Assembly: GCF_000471905.2 (NCBI RefSeq)
Contig: NW_006494943.1
Span: 1,587,588-1,651,587, forward strand
Length of the DNA: 64,000 nt
From: Amborella trichopoda
Taxonomy: Eukaryota > Streptophyta > Magnoliopsida > Amborellales > Amborellaceae
Direction: 5' to 3'
The notes beneath the pieces are model-generated. The model did no database searches, was not told where the DNA came from, and saw nothing but the letters and a program-made list of their open reading frames with translations. Positions 47,101 through 59,100 of this stretch are shown in pieces. Numbering within the stretch: the first letter of the stretch is position 1; every line of letters begins with the position of its first letter. Both the position numbers and the translations under genes were made by a program.

Positions 47101-50100
47101 TAAATTTATTAATTCATAGATTTCCTGTCCTTTGACTAAAGAGTAACTTTTCTATTCTTATTAGGAAAAATGTGTAACCTTTCTGATCATAGGATGTATG
47201 TGTGAAAGAAACTTAAATCATTTGGACATCCAGTAGTAACTAGTGCATTGGTCATGCAGATTAACATCTTCACTGGTGAGGTGTATGCTCGTTTCAACAA
47301 GAAGTTTTCTTCTTTTTCTTTATTTGAAGGGAAGTCTGGTAAACGTTTTATTCCGTATCAGTTCTCTTCGAGTCCCTATATTACAGATCATGACAGGAAA
47401 TACATAACCCAGCTAAGAACTTGGTTGAAAAATTTCGAGTTCCAGAAAGGTACTTCTTATTTGCTAGTATTGTGAAGACTAAGGTTTTCTGTTAATATAT
47501 TTTGATGCTCAAATATGTGTTGGTGACAAAAAATACCTGTGTTTGAGTTTATATTGACATGTGAAGTAATTTCGGCATGAGTGATGGTTTGTGAAGCATT
47601 TGGTCATATACTTTTTACTTGTAATAATTTGATTGTCATTTGGCTTTTATGGTTAGTTGGAATGCTATGGTATACATGAATGCGCGTTCATAGCCTGTTG
47701 ATTTTTCATGAAATTAGTATTGGTGTATAAGAACCCTAGATATTTGATATTGAGGTTCATTAAGTCTACCTAGATTCGCAAGCAGTGTTATCCTATCACT
47801 TTCTTCTTATATTTATGTAGCATATCAACATTTCCACACACCATGGAAACTTAGCACTAGTTGGTAGCATCCGATTTAATTTAGAGGTGTCAAACCCTTC
47901 TCAAGAATGAACCCTTTAACATGTAGGGGCTGTTTGTATCCATGGAAATAGATTACTCTAGATATTCTATTTTCATAGAAAATACATTTTTGATGGATGC
48001 ATAACATTTTTTTTTTTAAATTTCGTTAACTATTTTTATTATACTATTCATTATAATGTCTTTTTTTATTATTAAATTTGAGGTAGTTTCTCTCTCTACA
48101 TATTAGAGATAATTTCTCTCTAAAATATTTCAACTAATTTCTCTCTCTAAAATTCGATATAGTTTCTCTCTCTAAAATTTTAAGATATTTTCTCTCCCTA
48201 AAACTTAGAAGTTGAGATAATTTCTCTCTCTAAAATTTTTAAGATAGTTTCTCTGACTAAAAATATTTAAGTACTTTCTCTAAATTTTTGAGATCTTTTC
48301 TCTCTCTTAAAATTTTAAGATACTCTCTCTATGAAACTTAAAATTTGATATAGTTTCTCTCTCTAAAAATTAGAGACAATTTCTCTCTCTAAAATTTTTC
48401 AAATACTTTCTCTAAGTTTCTCTCTTTAAAATTTTTCATATAGTTTCTCTCTAAAAATTTTGAGATATCTTTCTCTCTAAAATTTTTGAAGTACTTTCTC
48501 TCTCTAAAACATAAAATTTAACAGAGTTTCTTTTGATATAGTTTCTCTCTCTAAAAATTTTGATATATTTTCTCTCTGAAAAAAATTTTCATGCACGTGC
48601 TCTCTCTAAAACTTAAAATTTGAGATAGTCTCTCTCTAAAATTTGATATAGTTTCTCTCTCTAAAATTTTAAGATACTTTATCTTTCTAAACACTTAAAA
48701 TTTGAGATAGTTTTCATTTTTTTTAGTTTTTTTTTAGATACTTTCTCTCTAAAACTTAAAATTTGATAAAATTTCTCTCTAAGAATTTTGAGGTACTTTC
48801 TCTTTATAAAAATTAAAATTTGAGATTGTTTCTCTCTCTAAAAAGTTTGATATAGTTTCTCTCTCTAAGATTTTCAAGTACTTTCTCTCTGTAAAACTTT
48901 AAATTTGAGATAGTTTCTGTCTCTAAAACATATTTAGATTCTTCTCTCTAAAATTTGATATAGTTTGTCTTTCTAAAATTTTAAGATATTTTTTTTTTAA
49001 AACTTTAAATTTGAAATAGTTCCTCTCTCTAAACTTTTAAGATATTTTCTCTTTAAAACTTAAAATTTGAAATCGTTTCTCTCTATTTTTTTTTTGAGAT
49101 GATTTCTCTCTCTAAAAAATTTTGATATCTTCCTTCTCTAAAATTAGAAATAGTTTCTCTGTCTAAAATTTTAAGATAGTTTCTTATTATAAAATATAAA
49201 GTATGAGATAGTATCTCTCTATAATTCATGGTGGTGTTTTTGCCGAATTAATTATATTTTATAAATTGGATGTTTCTATAAGAGAGAAATCTAGCTGGAA
49301 ATCAATTTTAGAGGGTTAAGACAATGATAAAGATTTCTTTATTTTTGGGTTGAAATGAACAAAACAATTGTGGGCCAAAAATACATTTCAGTCCCAAAAT
49401 TTCGATCCAAACGCTAGAAATGTGTCATTTCCACTGAAATACATTTCTGCAAATGTATTTCTAAGTATCCAAACGCCCTCGTAGGGTCTGCCAATATCAT
49501 TTGCTTTTATTCTCCACAATATTCCTTTGATGTGACGCCTTAATTAAAGTTTGAAGATGCTGGCACTTCTCAATGAGGGTCAACACTTCACAAAAAGAGT
49601 TGGGAAAGATAGATAACAAGAAGAGTTTTTGACATTTTCTTAAAAGTATCAACATGTGCAATTTCCACTTTCTTAGAAGTGAGAGGGAAGATCCATGATG
49701 CATTTTCAAAATTGTTTTCTGAAAGTTACGTCTTTTATTTTTCTAATTTTTAAGTTTTTCTATGGTAATATTAACATATCAGAGTTTGTGGGGTTGTACT
49801 GTGACATGTTCACAACACATGACCAACACTGATAAGTCACCTTTTGAGAAATACATTTTCGTACATGATTGTCAAGAAACTATGTCATCTAAGAAAATGG
49901 AATAGGGAAAAGTTTATATAGATCCTAGGCTCTAAGCAATCAAATTAGACCCTACCTCAAAAATTTCATTAGAAGAGGTTGTTTTGATGCCCAAATATCC
50001 TCAACTTGATCATCGATATCAAGATGCATGGACTTGAGAAAAAAATGGATTTCAAGTTTTGGAAATAGTGCATTTTGTAATGCAGTTTTGGACCGTCAAT

Positions 50101-53100
50101 TTTTAAGTTATTCAAGCTTTCATAGATTTTCTTGATCTACACTATTTTTTTAAGATTTAAATTTTATAATTAAAGATGAAAATATATTTTAAGGCTAGTA
50201 AAAGATTTCCAATATTGAAACCAGATTTCTCGACACTATTTGAAGGTGGGCTCTAATTTGATTATTTAGAGCCTCGGCTCCATGCAAACTGCACCCAATG
50301 GAATAACCATCAAAATATGGAATTTGACATGGCAGAAAGTGAAATATAATGGGTTCATTAATATTCTGAAAGTTACATAGCTTAGGGTTTTTGATTTCAG
50401 AGTTTGAACCAAACTGGAAAACACACCAATCAATGCTTGAAACTTTTACAAGTTAATTAAAAAATAAAAAAAATAGTCTTGAGGGAGGAAGATGGTTTCT
50501 ATGCAAACCCTTGATGAAACCTCCCACCAAAGGATATCCTGAAAGCAGATATACCTCTAGGTGACTCTCTCCTGGATTTTTTTCTTATTTCATAAATTAT
50601 TGAAGTCACATAGAACAATAGTTTCCCTTGATTTTCATCTTTCTAACTGATGCTCTCACTCTCTTATCTCACACAAATATCCCTGGGCCTTGTTTGCATG
50701 TCCATAGGTCTTTATCTCTTAGAGTTCTTTTTTAGGGAAACCTCTAAATGAACATCCAAAATAGTGTTTCTATTGGTTTTATTATTGAAAGCATCATCGA
50801 AGGAAAATTATTCTTTATTAAAAAACATTACTCAAATCTGTGTAGTTCGTTTGGGAGCTAGTCAAAGCCCATCATCATCATCAGCTTAGCCTTATCCCAA
50901 TTATTTGGGGTTGGCCACAAGAATCCTCTTCTGCCGTTATCCTCTATCGAGGCCCATACCTTAGTTAGATCATAAGTTACCATATCTTTATCCCTACTTC
51001 TATCCATGTCATTTGGGGTCTTCTCCTTGTCCTTTTAGTGGCTTCCACTTGAACCAAACCGCCTCTCCTAATCGGTGTTGTTCTATGTCGATGCTGCATA
51101 TAATCAGACAACTACGTCTGCTTTTCCCCATTTTATCGCCTAATGGAGCTATCCTTAAGTTCCCTTAAATGTATTCATTTTGAATTCTTTCTCAAGATTC
51201 TATGGTTACGTTATTTCTTGACCACCCAACAATCCGTCTCATAGAGCATAGTTGGTCTGACAACCATCTTATAGAATTTTTCCTTTAGTTTTATTGATAC
51301 GTAACAATCATATATGACTCCATAGGTGCATCTTTACTGTGCCCATCCAACTCCAATTCTATGGGTAGCATCTTTCTCAATCTCTCATTTCTCATGAATT
51401 ATCGACCCAAGATATCCAAAACAATATCATCTAGGTACTTCTTCGTCATCAATCTTAACTAAGTCCTCATTTCTGCTTTTATTATTATTAAACTTACATT
51501 TTATATATTTTTTATTAGTCCAACTAATTTTAAAATCTTTAGATTCTATTGCATCCCGTCAAAAATCTAACTTTGTGTTAACGCTGTCTCTAGTTTCATC
51601 AATCAAACTATGTCATTCACAAAGAACACATTTCACAGGACCTCATCTTGTGGATGTCTAGTTAACTCGTCCATAACTAAAGGAAAGAGATATGATGTTC
51701 GTCTACTGTTATTAGAAACTCACTTGTTTCTCCACTAGTTGTGCTCTCAATAGTTAGTACTCCCTCATAGATATCCCTAATAATATTAATATATCCTTTT
51801 GAGACTCTTTTGTTTTCTAGCACCCACCAAATCTTGTCTTTTTTTACCCAAATCAATAAAGACCATGTGGATGTCTTTTCTCTGCTCCTTAAACTTCTCA
51901 ATCCATTGCCTAAGTAGGACAATAGCCATCAGTGTTTCAAAAAGTGTTTTGCGGCGCCTAGGCGGCCTGGGGGGTCCAGGCCGCCCAACGCTTAGGCGGG
52001 CGCCCAGAACCTGGACGGCCCAGTAGAAATAAAAAAATTGTGGGGTTTTTCTCTCTGTAATTGGCTCTAATGGGTTTTAGGTTTCAAATGAACCTAAAAC
52101 CCATAATTTTGCCCCTTTAATATTAAAAAAATGATAAAAGAAATGCCCTCAATGGGGGGCATTTCTGCCCCTGGGGGTGCCCGCTTATGCGGGTTCAGGC
52201 GGCTGCCTAGGCCAGTTAAGGAATCTCCACCGACCTCACGATTCCGGTTTCGAAACTTGATTCCGCGTTTTGTTAAGGAATCTCCATGGAAACTGTTTTT
52301 CGGAACCAAGGAAACTCGATTCCTTAATTTCGGAATCTCAATTTGAAACATCTTTAGAAACCATTTTTCAGAACTAAGGAAATTGAATTCCTTATTTTGG
52401 GGCTTCTTTCTCCATAAAAATGAAATATTGATTCCTGGTAGGGGTCGTTAAACGTATTCCTTAGTCTATATTATTGTAAATCTCTATCTCAAACTGGCAC
52501 GGATCTTTGATCCATATACTTCAGAAACTTGATTCCAAATATGTTAGAATCACGATTCGAAACAACAACATATCTCTGTTCCACATATATCGTAAACTCG
52601 ATTCCATAGATGTCGAAAACTTGATTGTGCATATTAATGAATCTTGACTCCTGGAGTGTTGATTCTAGGGTAATGGGAATCTCGATTCCAAGGAGGACGG
52701 AATCTTGAGTCCATATGTGGATGAAACTTGGATATATTTCGGTTGAAACACGATTCTCAAAAACTAGGAATCTCGTTCCCCACGATTCCTATTGTACGGA
52801 CAACAATTCTTAAGATAGGAATATTCTAGCCGGTAGTGATTATGTGATTCCGGTTCTTAATACGATTCAGATTCTCAGGGGTTTCCAACAACTATGGTTC
52901 GTACATTTATGTATGTCTCCTTCGTTCTTGTAAATAGGTACCATAGTACATTGCCTTTATTCATCTAGCATTTTCTTTGTTCTCAAAATTTTGTTCAACA
53001 ACTTTATCAACTAGAATATGCCAATCTCTCCCATGCACATTCGAACCTCTACTGAATATACCATCTGGTCGTAGAACCTTTCCTATCTTCATTTTTCTCA

Positions 53101-56100
53101 AAGTTTCTTTCACGTCAGATATCCTAATTTTATGAAAGTATCTATAACCCCACTCTCATTTATGTCAACGGTTGCTCCTAATTCTGAGCTTCCAAAGTGT
53201 TCGTTATTTAACAATATATGAAAATATATTCTTCACCTTTTAATGGCCTCATCATTCTTCACCAACACCCTCTAGTCCTTACTCTTAATGCATTTAACAT
53301 GATCTAAGTCCCTATACTTCCTCACTCTCAATTTTGCTAGTTTGAAGATATCATTTTAACCGTCTCTTGTCCCCAATTTATTCTATAGATCATTATATGC
53401 CTTAAGTTTAGCCTTACTATTTTATTAACGTTCTTCTTGCCTTTTTTACATTCTTCTAAATTTTGGTCATTTATATTATCTTACTATAATTTGTAAAATG
53501 CTCATTTTTCTCTAATAACCTTTTGAACCTCATCATTCTACTACTAAGTTCCTTTTCTGAAAGTCTTTTTCCTCTAGATTCTCTTAAAACTTATTTTACA
53601 ATTTATTCCTAAATAAGTCTCTTTTGTCCCTTTTTAAGTTCTAACACCTAATTCTTGGACACCCATTAATGTCACTCTTTTCCTTTTATCTCTTAATTCA
53701 AACATCTATAACCATGAGTCTATGTTGTGGGGTCAAACTCTCTCAAGATAATCTTACACTCTTTATATGATGATCGTTTTGTCTTCTTAATAGAAAAATG
53801 TCTATCTGGCTTTTATATGATCTAGTTTTGTACGTGATTAATTTTTCATCTCTCTCTTTTAAAGTAATTATTTGTTATTGTTAGATTGTTAGCCGTAGTG
53901 AAATCAAGAATAGCATCATCTATCTCGTTTCTTTCCCCAAATTCATATCCTCCATTTACCCTTTCATATCCTTTAGTATTTTTTCCTACATGACCATTTA
54001 AGTCACCTCCTAAAAATCTCCTCTCCATTTGGTATTCCTTAGAGTAGTCCATCCATTTCCTCTTACAATTCTCGTTTTATTCTATCATCTAATCTTACAT
54101 GTGGCGCATAAGCACTAATTACATTAATCATCTCATATCCTTGAAAGAAGTGGCAATGTGAAATTCTGTAAATAAAATAAAAATTTTCCCTTTTCTTTTA
54201 TTAATATAACTGAGTTCCGTTTACTAGTACCACAAAATAATAATGTAAATAAGAAAATCAACACTATATACGACCTAGGATATTTCTTTTTAGGGCTAAA
54301 TAAACACAACTCAATCCAAGGGCTGAATCGTCATCATCATAGCCTTTTCCCAATTAATTAGGGTCGGCTACATAAATCATGATCCGCTATTTTGCTCTAT
54401 TAAAGGCCATACTCTCAGTGAGGCCATAAATCCATGGACCTGGATACAAACTTTTATTCTTTCTAATGCAAATGATGTTCCTAAAAATTGTAATACAAAT
54501 AGCAATAATGACTGAAAAATAAACTAAGAACAACCAAGAAGACTTACTCAGCTTTGCCTAAGGTTATCCTCTTAGGACTTGATACATCCCACCGTGATTA
54601 CTTCGCGGATGACGCACTTTGATCCTATTGGCCCTGCTGAATTCTTTGAGTCGGGAAGCTCCTTAGGCAATACCTTTTTCAAACCTTGGGGTTTAAAAGA
54701 GCATATGTGAGATCTAGGGTTTTCTGTAACCCTTTAAGACTCATAGGGCATGCCATAAGGCACCTCCTTTTTTCTTTTTCAGCTTGAGTGTGCCCCTCTC
54801 TCGTCTTTGGTTGGACATGCCACACCAAGTTTACTTTGGTGGTGCATGCCACCTTCACCTCTTTTAGAGAGAGAAAGAGAGAGAACATGGAGGAGAGAGG
54901 GGGGGAGAGAGAGGCTAATAAATCAAGTGGTCAGAATGAGGAGGGCTTCCCTCTTTTTATAACTTTCAAGGGGTCCAAATATGCTTATCTGAATTGGAAT
55001 TCTTCTTGGCCATATGTCGCCTAGGTAATCTATGAGGTGAGAGAAACAAATTTGAGCTATCCATCCAACAAATCATTGTCATGATTAGGGAGGAATCTGG
55101 GAACCTTATCATTTGAATTCTTGACTTACATCCACTTTTGGTCAACTTAGGATAAGCTCAGTCAGTCTCGTCTTCTATTTTGACTAGAATTTCCTTTCCT
55201 CTCACAAAAAGATTGTTGGAGGTCATAATAAAAAAAGATTTGGTCAAAATGAAAAATTAAAATAATGTTTTCCAAATGGAAAACATTCTCTATTTCCACA
55301 AAATATGGCCACAAAATCTTTCTCAAAATTTTTCTCAAGATTTCCTCTAACAAACTATATCTTTATTAAAAGATTATTAAACTTAATTAGTACTTATTAA
55401 AGAAAAGACATGGGCATCCTCACTCCACATAGATGTGTGGGCCATATGGGACCCACATCCCACACCCATATGAGGCCCCACTGTGTGGGACTAGGCCTTC
55501 TCCCCCCATCATGGGTCCCACAATGGCCTTGGAATTTTGGAATTTACAACACTGCCTTTTTTAGGGTTTTGAGCAATAAACTAATTTGAGAAAACTCTAA
55601 AAAATATTATAAAATATTTAAAATTCACAAAAAACCTTCTCTTAAGCTGAAAAAATATCTAAAGTGGATTGGTACCAATGGGTCAAGAAAACGTAATTGT
55701 CAAGGCACTCCACACAACCTAGTAATCGTGATCCTTGACTATCTTATCAAACCAACATAATGAGACCATGACCTATGTCTCTTGCCAGGGCTTATAATTG
55801 GTTAGTCAAATCTAGCCAATAAATAGTAAAACTGCAATCTCGGAATATGGATTACATGTTCCCCTTTAAGATCAACACTATAGTGCAAGGGGGACTCTTT
55901 CTATGCACATATACATGTATGCCTTTACATGGTTGCTTTCCAGAATGTGGCTATCATGTGTACCAGTTGTGCATAAGTTTGTTGAGGATTTAGCCTTTGC
56001 TCTTAGAGGCTTCCTACTACAGACAAGAGACCACAAAGCTTGCCTATAAACTATCATTAGGCATCTCTCTGACCTCAACAACGGATGACCCTCTAGAAAT

Positions 56101-59100
56101 CCTCAATGGTAGTGTCATATGCCCAGAGGTAAGTGTTTTGGACATGATCAGGGCCATAAATTGGTTGGCCACAAGTTAGTTAACCAACACATGCACTCCC
56201 ACTGAAGTGCATAATCCACTCTAATTTCTATTTGCATGCTCTCACGGGCTTTAAATTCAACAAAATCCCAACACTTATAATACAAGTTCAATTAATAAGA
56301 GCCTATCACCTATTTTTTTAACATCTACTACTCTATCATTTAAATCTTTGTCTTTTAGTATACCTACGCTAGTTTTATTACTATTCTTTTTTATATGCAA
56401 AAATTTATATCTATCAATTTCCTTAGCTTTTACCCCTTTCCACTTAGTTTCTTGTAAACAAGCTATGTTAAGTCTCCTTTGTCTCATTGTATCCACTAAC
56501 TCCATACTCTTGCTTGAGAGAGTCTTTACATTTCATATGACCAGATGAATTCCATTCTCTTAAACTTGTTCTTTTACCCTCTTTCATCCAAAATAGCACA
56601 TGAACCCTTGCCTACTTATCATCTCATCCTGGTGTCATTGAGGCGCTTCACTTCCAAGGAAGCCCTAGCCAACTCTTGCCTATTTCTCACTACACCCCGG
56701 TGCCGGTACAACATATAACTTATAGGGAACACCCTAACATTGATATATGATGGATCAGGATTCATGATAGGGATGTGGCAAAAGTTTTTTGCTGGCTGCT
56801 AACCTAAAGTAATCATCCTCGCTTATCTGGTCTTGGGACTGGCAATGGTAGAGTTAGCTGGTCAAAGCCCGTATGAGTTAAATATCATGCCAACATTATT
56901 CTAAGAAATTGGGAAGTGTGGGAAGTTCACAGATTTGGTAAGGTTGGTTGGTGTGAAACTTTCAACTCCAAATATCAACGAAAATAAAAAGAAACCTTTA
57001 ACACTTCCAGATTACAAATTGCACCACATGCCTCTTTTTTTAGAAATGATTGTCGAGGCGTCCATGTCTTATATCATGGATATTCCCTGACAAGGATTCT
57101 TTTATCATTACTTTCATACATACTTTCATTGTTGCTATGTCAAAACATCTGTAGTTCTTTGAGATTTTCACCCTTCGATAAAAAGTGTTGATTTGGAAGC
57201 TCTTGGATTATGAATATCTGTTTCCTTACATGACCGAACCATCTTTGGGTTCCTTGAAAGTTAGATAAACATAAGATTGATGCGATTTAGGCACTAAATA
57301 ATCATTTCATTTATGTGGTCCAGAATAGTTATTGACAACAATAATTCATTGATTGTTGCCTTAAGTAATTTCAATGTATATACCCAAAAAATCTGCATTC
57401 GACTAACAGTGTTATCCCCGTCCAAAATTGTATTCGATAGTCTTTCCATTCGATCCAAAAGTTGTCTTCAAATTGTTTTCTAAGAGGTTTTCTTGTCAAA
57501 CGCATTACATGGAATTTGTGTTTTTATATTTAGGAGTAGCAAAATAGTTTCATTTGAGATCTTAAAATGATGTGTTCGCTTGTGTAGGCCATGACAAATA
57601 TTTGACTCAGTTCAGTGGCATCTGTCATGGGAAATATTGTGATCTTGTTTGCAAGGTAATTCCATGTTCCACTGTTTATAATCTTGTATAGTACTAAAGA
57701 TATAAACATGCTTTTGTACTAAGTCGATTTTGTATTTTTGCTTGTTTGGGATCTTGTTTGCTAGGTAATCCCATGTTTCACTGTTTATAATCTTGTATAG
57801 TACTAAAGATATAAACGTGCTTTTGTACTAAGTCGATTTTGTATTTTTGCTTGTTGGGGAGAAGATTCTTCATATATGTAAAGTTTCTGAAGATGAGACA
57901 GTTGTTGTTCTGTGGGATGGGACAGATACTCCTCCTATACCACTAGAGACAAAGTAAGCGTTCTACTGTGAAACTTATGGGCTGTCCTAGTATCCAATCT
58001 TTGTATTTCACATACATCTTTGATTTGTTAGTTTAATTTGCATGCGTGTGGAATGCCTCCATAATATGTCTGCTTTTTTCGTATAATGTTGGTATTTGTA
58101 TTAGGGAAAGTTTACTATAGTCTATGCCTCTATGGAAAACCCTTGTCCAGTGGAGTCCTTACCTTCAATTTAAATCAGTGGACTCCTCACCTTCAATTTA
58201 AATCAGTGCTAATAGTCTCGCCTGAGTGGACTTGGACTCAGTCGAGTTACTCAGGCTTAGCAGCCTGCTGAGCCTGGAATGAGGTATTTAAGGGTACCTT
58301 GTAATATACTTGGGTGAGTGTTATACAAACTCGCTGGAGCACTGTGAAATTCAGGCTGATTCACCTGAGTTTCACAGTATTGGGGGCCGGCTGCTGCAGT
58401 AGTCGTCCCATACTTTACACTGATAAGTTTAGAAGGGGGGCAAAATTTGCACCCCTTCTTATCTAGGCTTTTTTTTTTTTGGTTTAGGGTGCCCATTTGA
58501 GTCAATAGATTTTAGCCTGATCTAGCTATTAGAAGCAATAGTTTTGATAAAAAAAAAATCAGAGATTGAAAAACTCGGTCAAGTTTTTGGCTGATTTTGG
58601 AAATTATGATTTCTTTTTGCAATTGATGCCAATCTTTAATGAAATTTGATACCTAAGCCGATTTTTGTGTTCTTGACCCAATCATAGCTTTATTTCCAAG
58701 GATAATACAAGCATATTAGGATTTTTAGAGATTTGAAGTCTGGATTTACTATCCATCAAAATTTTTCAAGAGCTTGGATCTCGTGATCTGAACTCAAAAC
58801 CCAAAATTGGTTTTGATTTAGTTGCTCGAGTAAGCTTTGACAAGGATTGGAGGCATTGATTTGCATTGATATCAAAGATCGGGGGATCAGCCTCGAAAGT
58901 TTGGGTGTGTTTCATTTTTTTTTAAAATCATAAAATTGATTATTTTTTGCTAAATCAAATATAGTTGATTCATAAATTATTATGTGTATACTTTTTTCTA
59001 TGCTTTTTTTGAAATTCCCATTTTTTAGATTTTTTTCAAGCCAATAACATCAATTTATCCCTGTACCTTATTTTATGTTTTTTTTTTTGTTATGTATGAA

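Larger units (their letters stand above)
50869..56505 (-). mobile_element. RTE-type LINE, minus orientation, with two insertions
   Basis: Tail CATCATCATCA..CCTTATCCCAATTATTTGGG at 50869. RT C-terminal half up to 51930 (DIHMVFIDLGK near 51850; IYEGVLT near 51755). RT N-terminal half about 52910-53600 (RKMKIGKVLRPDGI near 53065). Endonuclease at 53846-54140 (FLGGDLNGHVGKNTKGYERV, NVISAYAPH) and 56290-56505 (NIACLQETKWKGVKAKEID). Two pieces of foreign DNA split it: 51931-52903 and 54142-56275. Stops and frameshifts throughout. It lies in POT1 intron 3, antisense to the gene. Confidence 0.85.

Noticed and set aside
36403-56275. The two family A LTRs as ends of one large element
   Set aside because: POT1 exon 3 and several unrelated elements lie between them, and neither has a primer site or polypurine tract in the required place.
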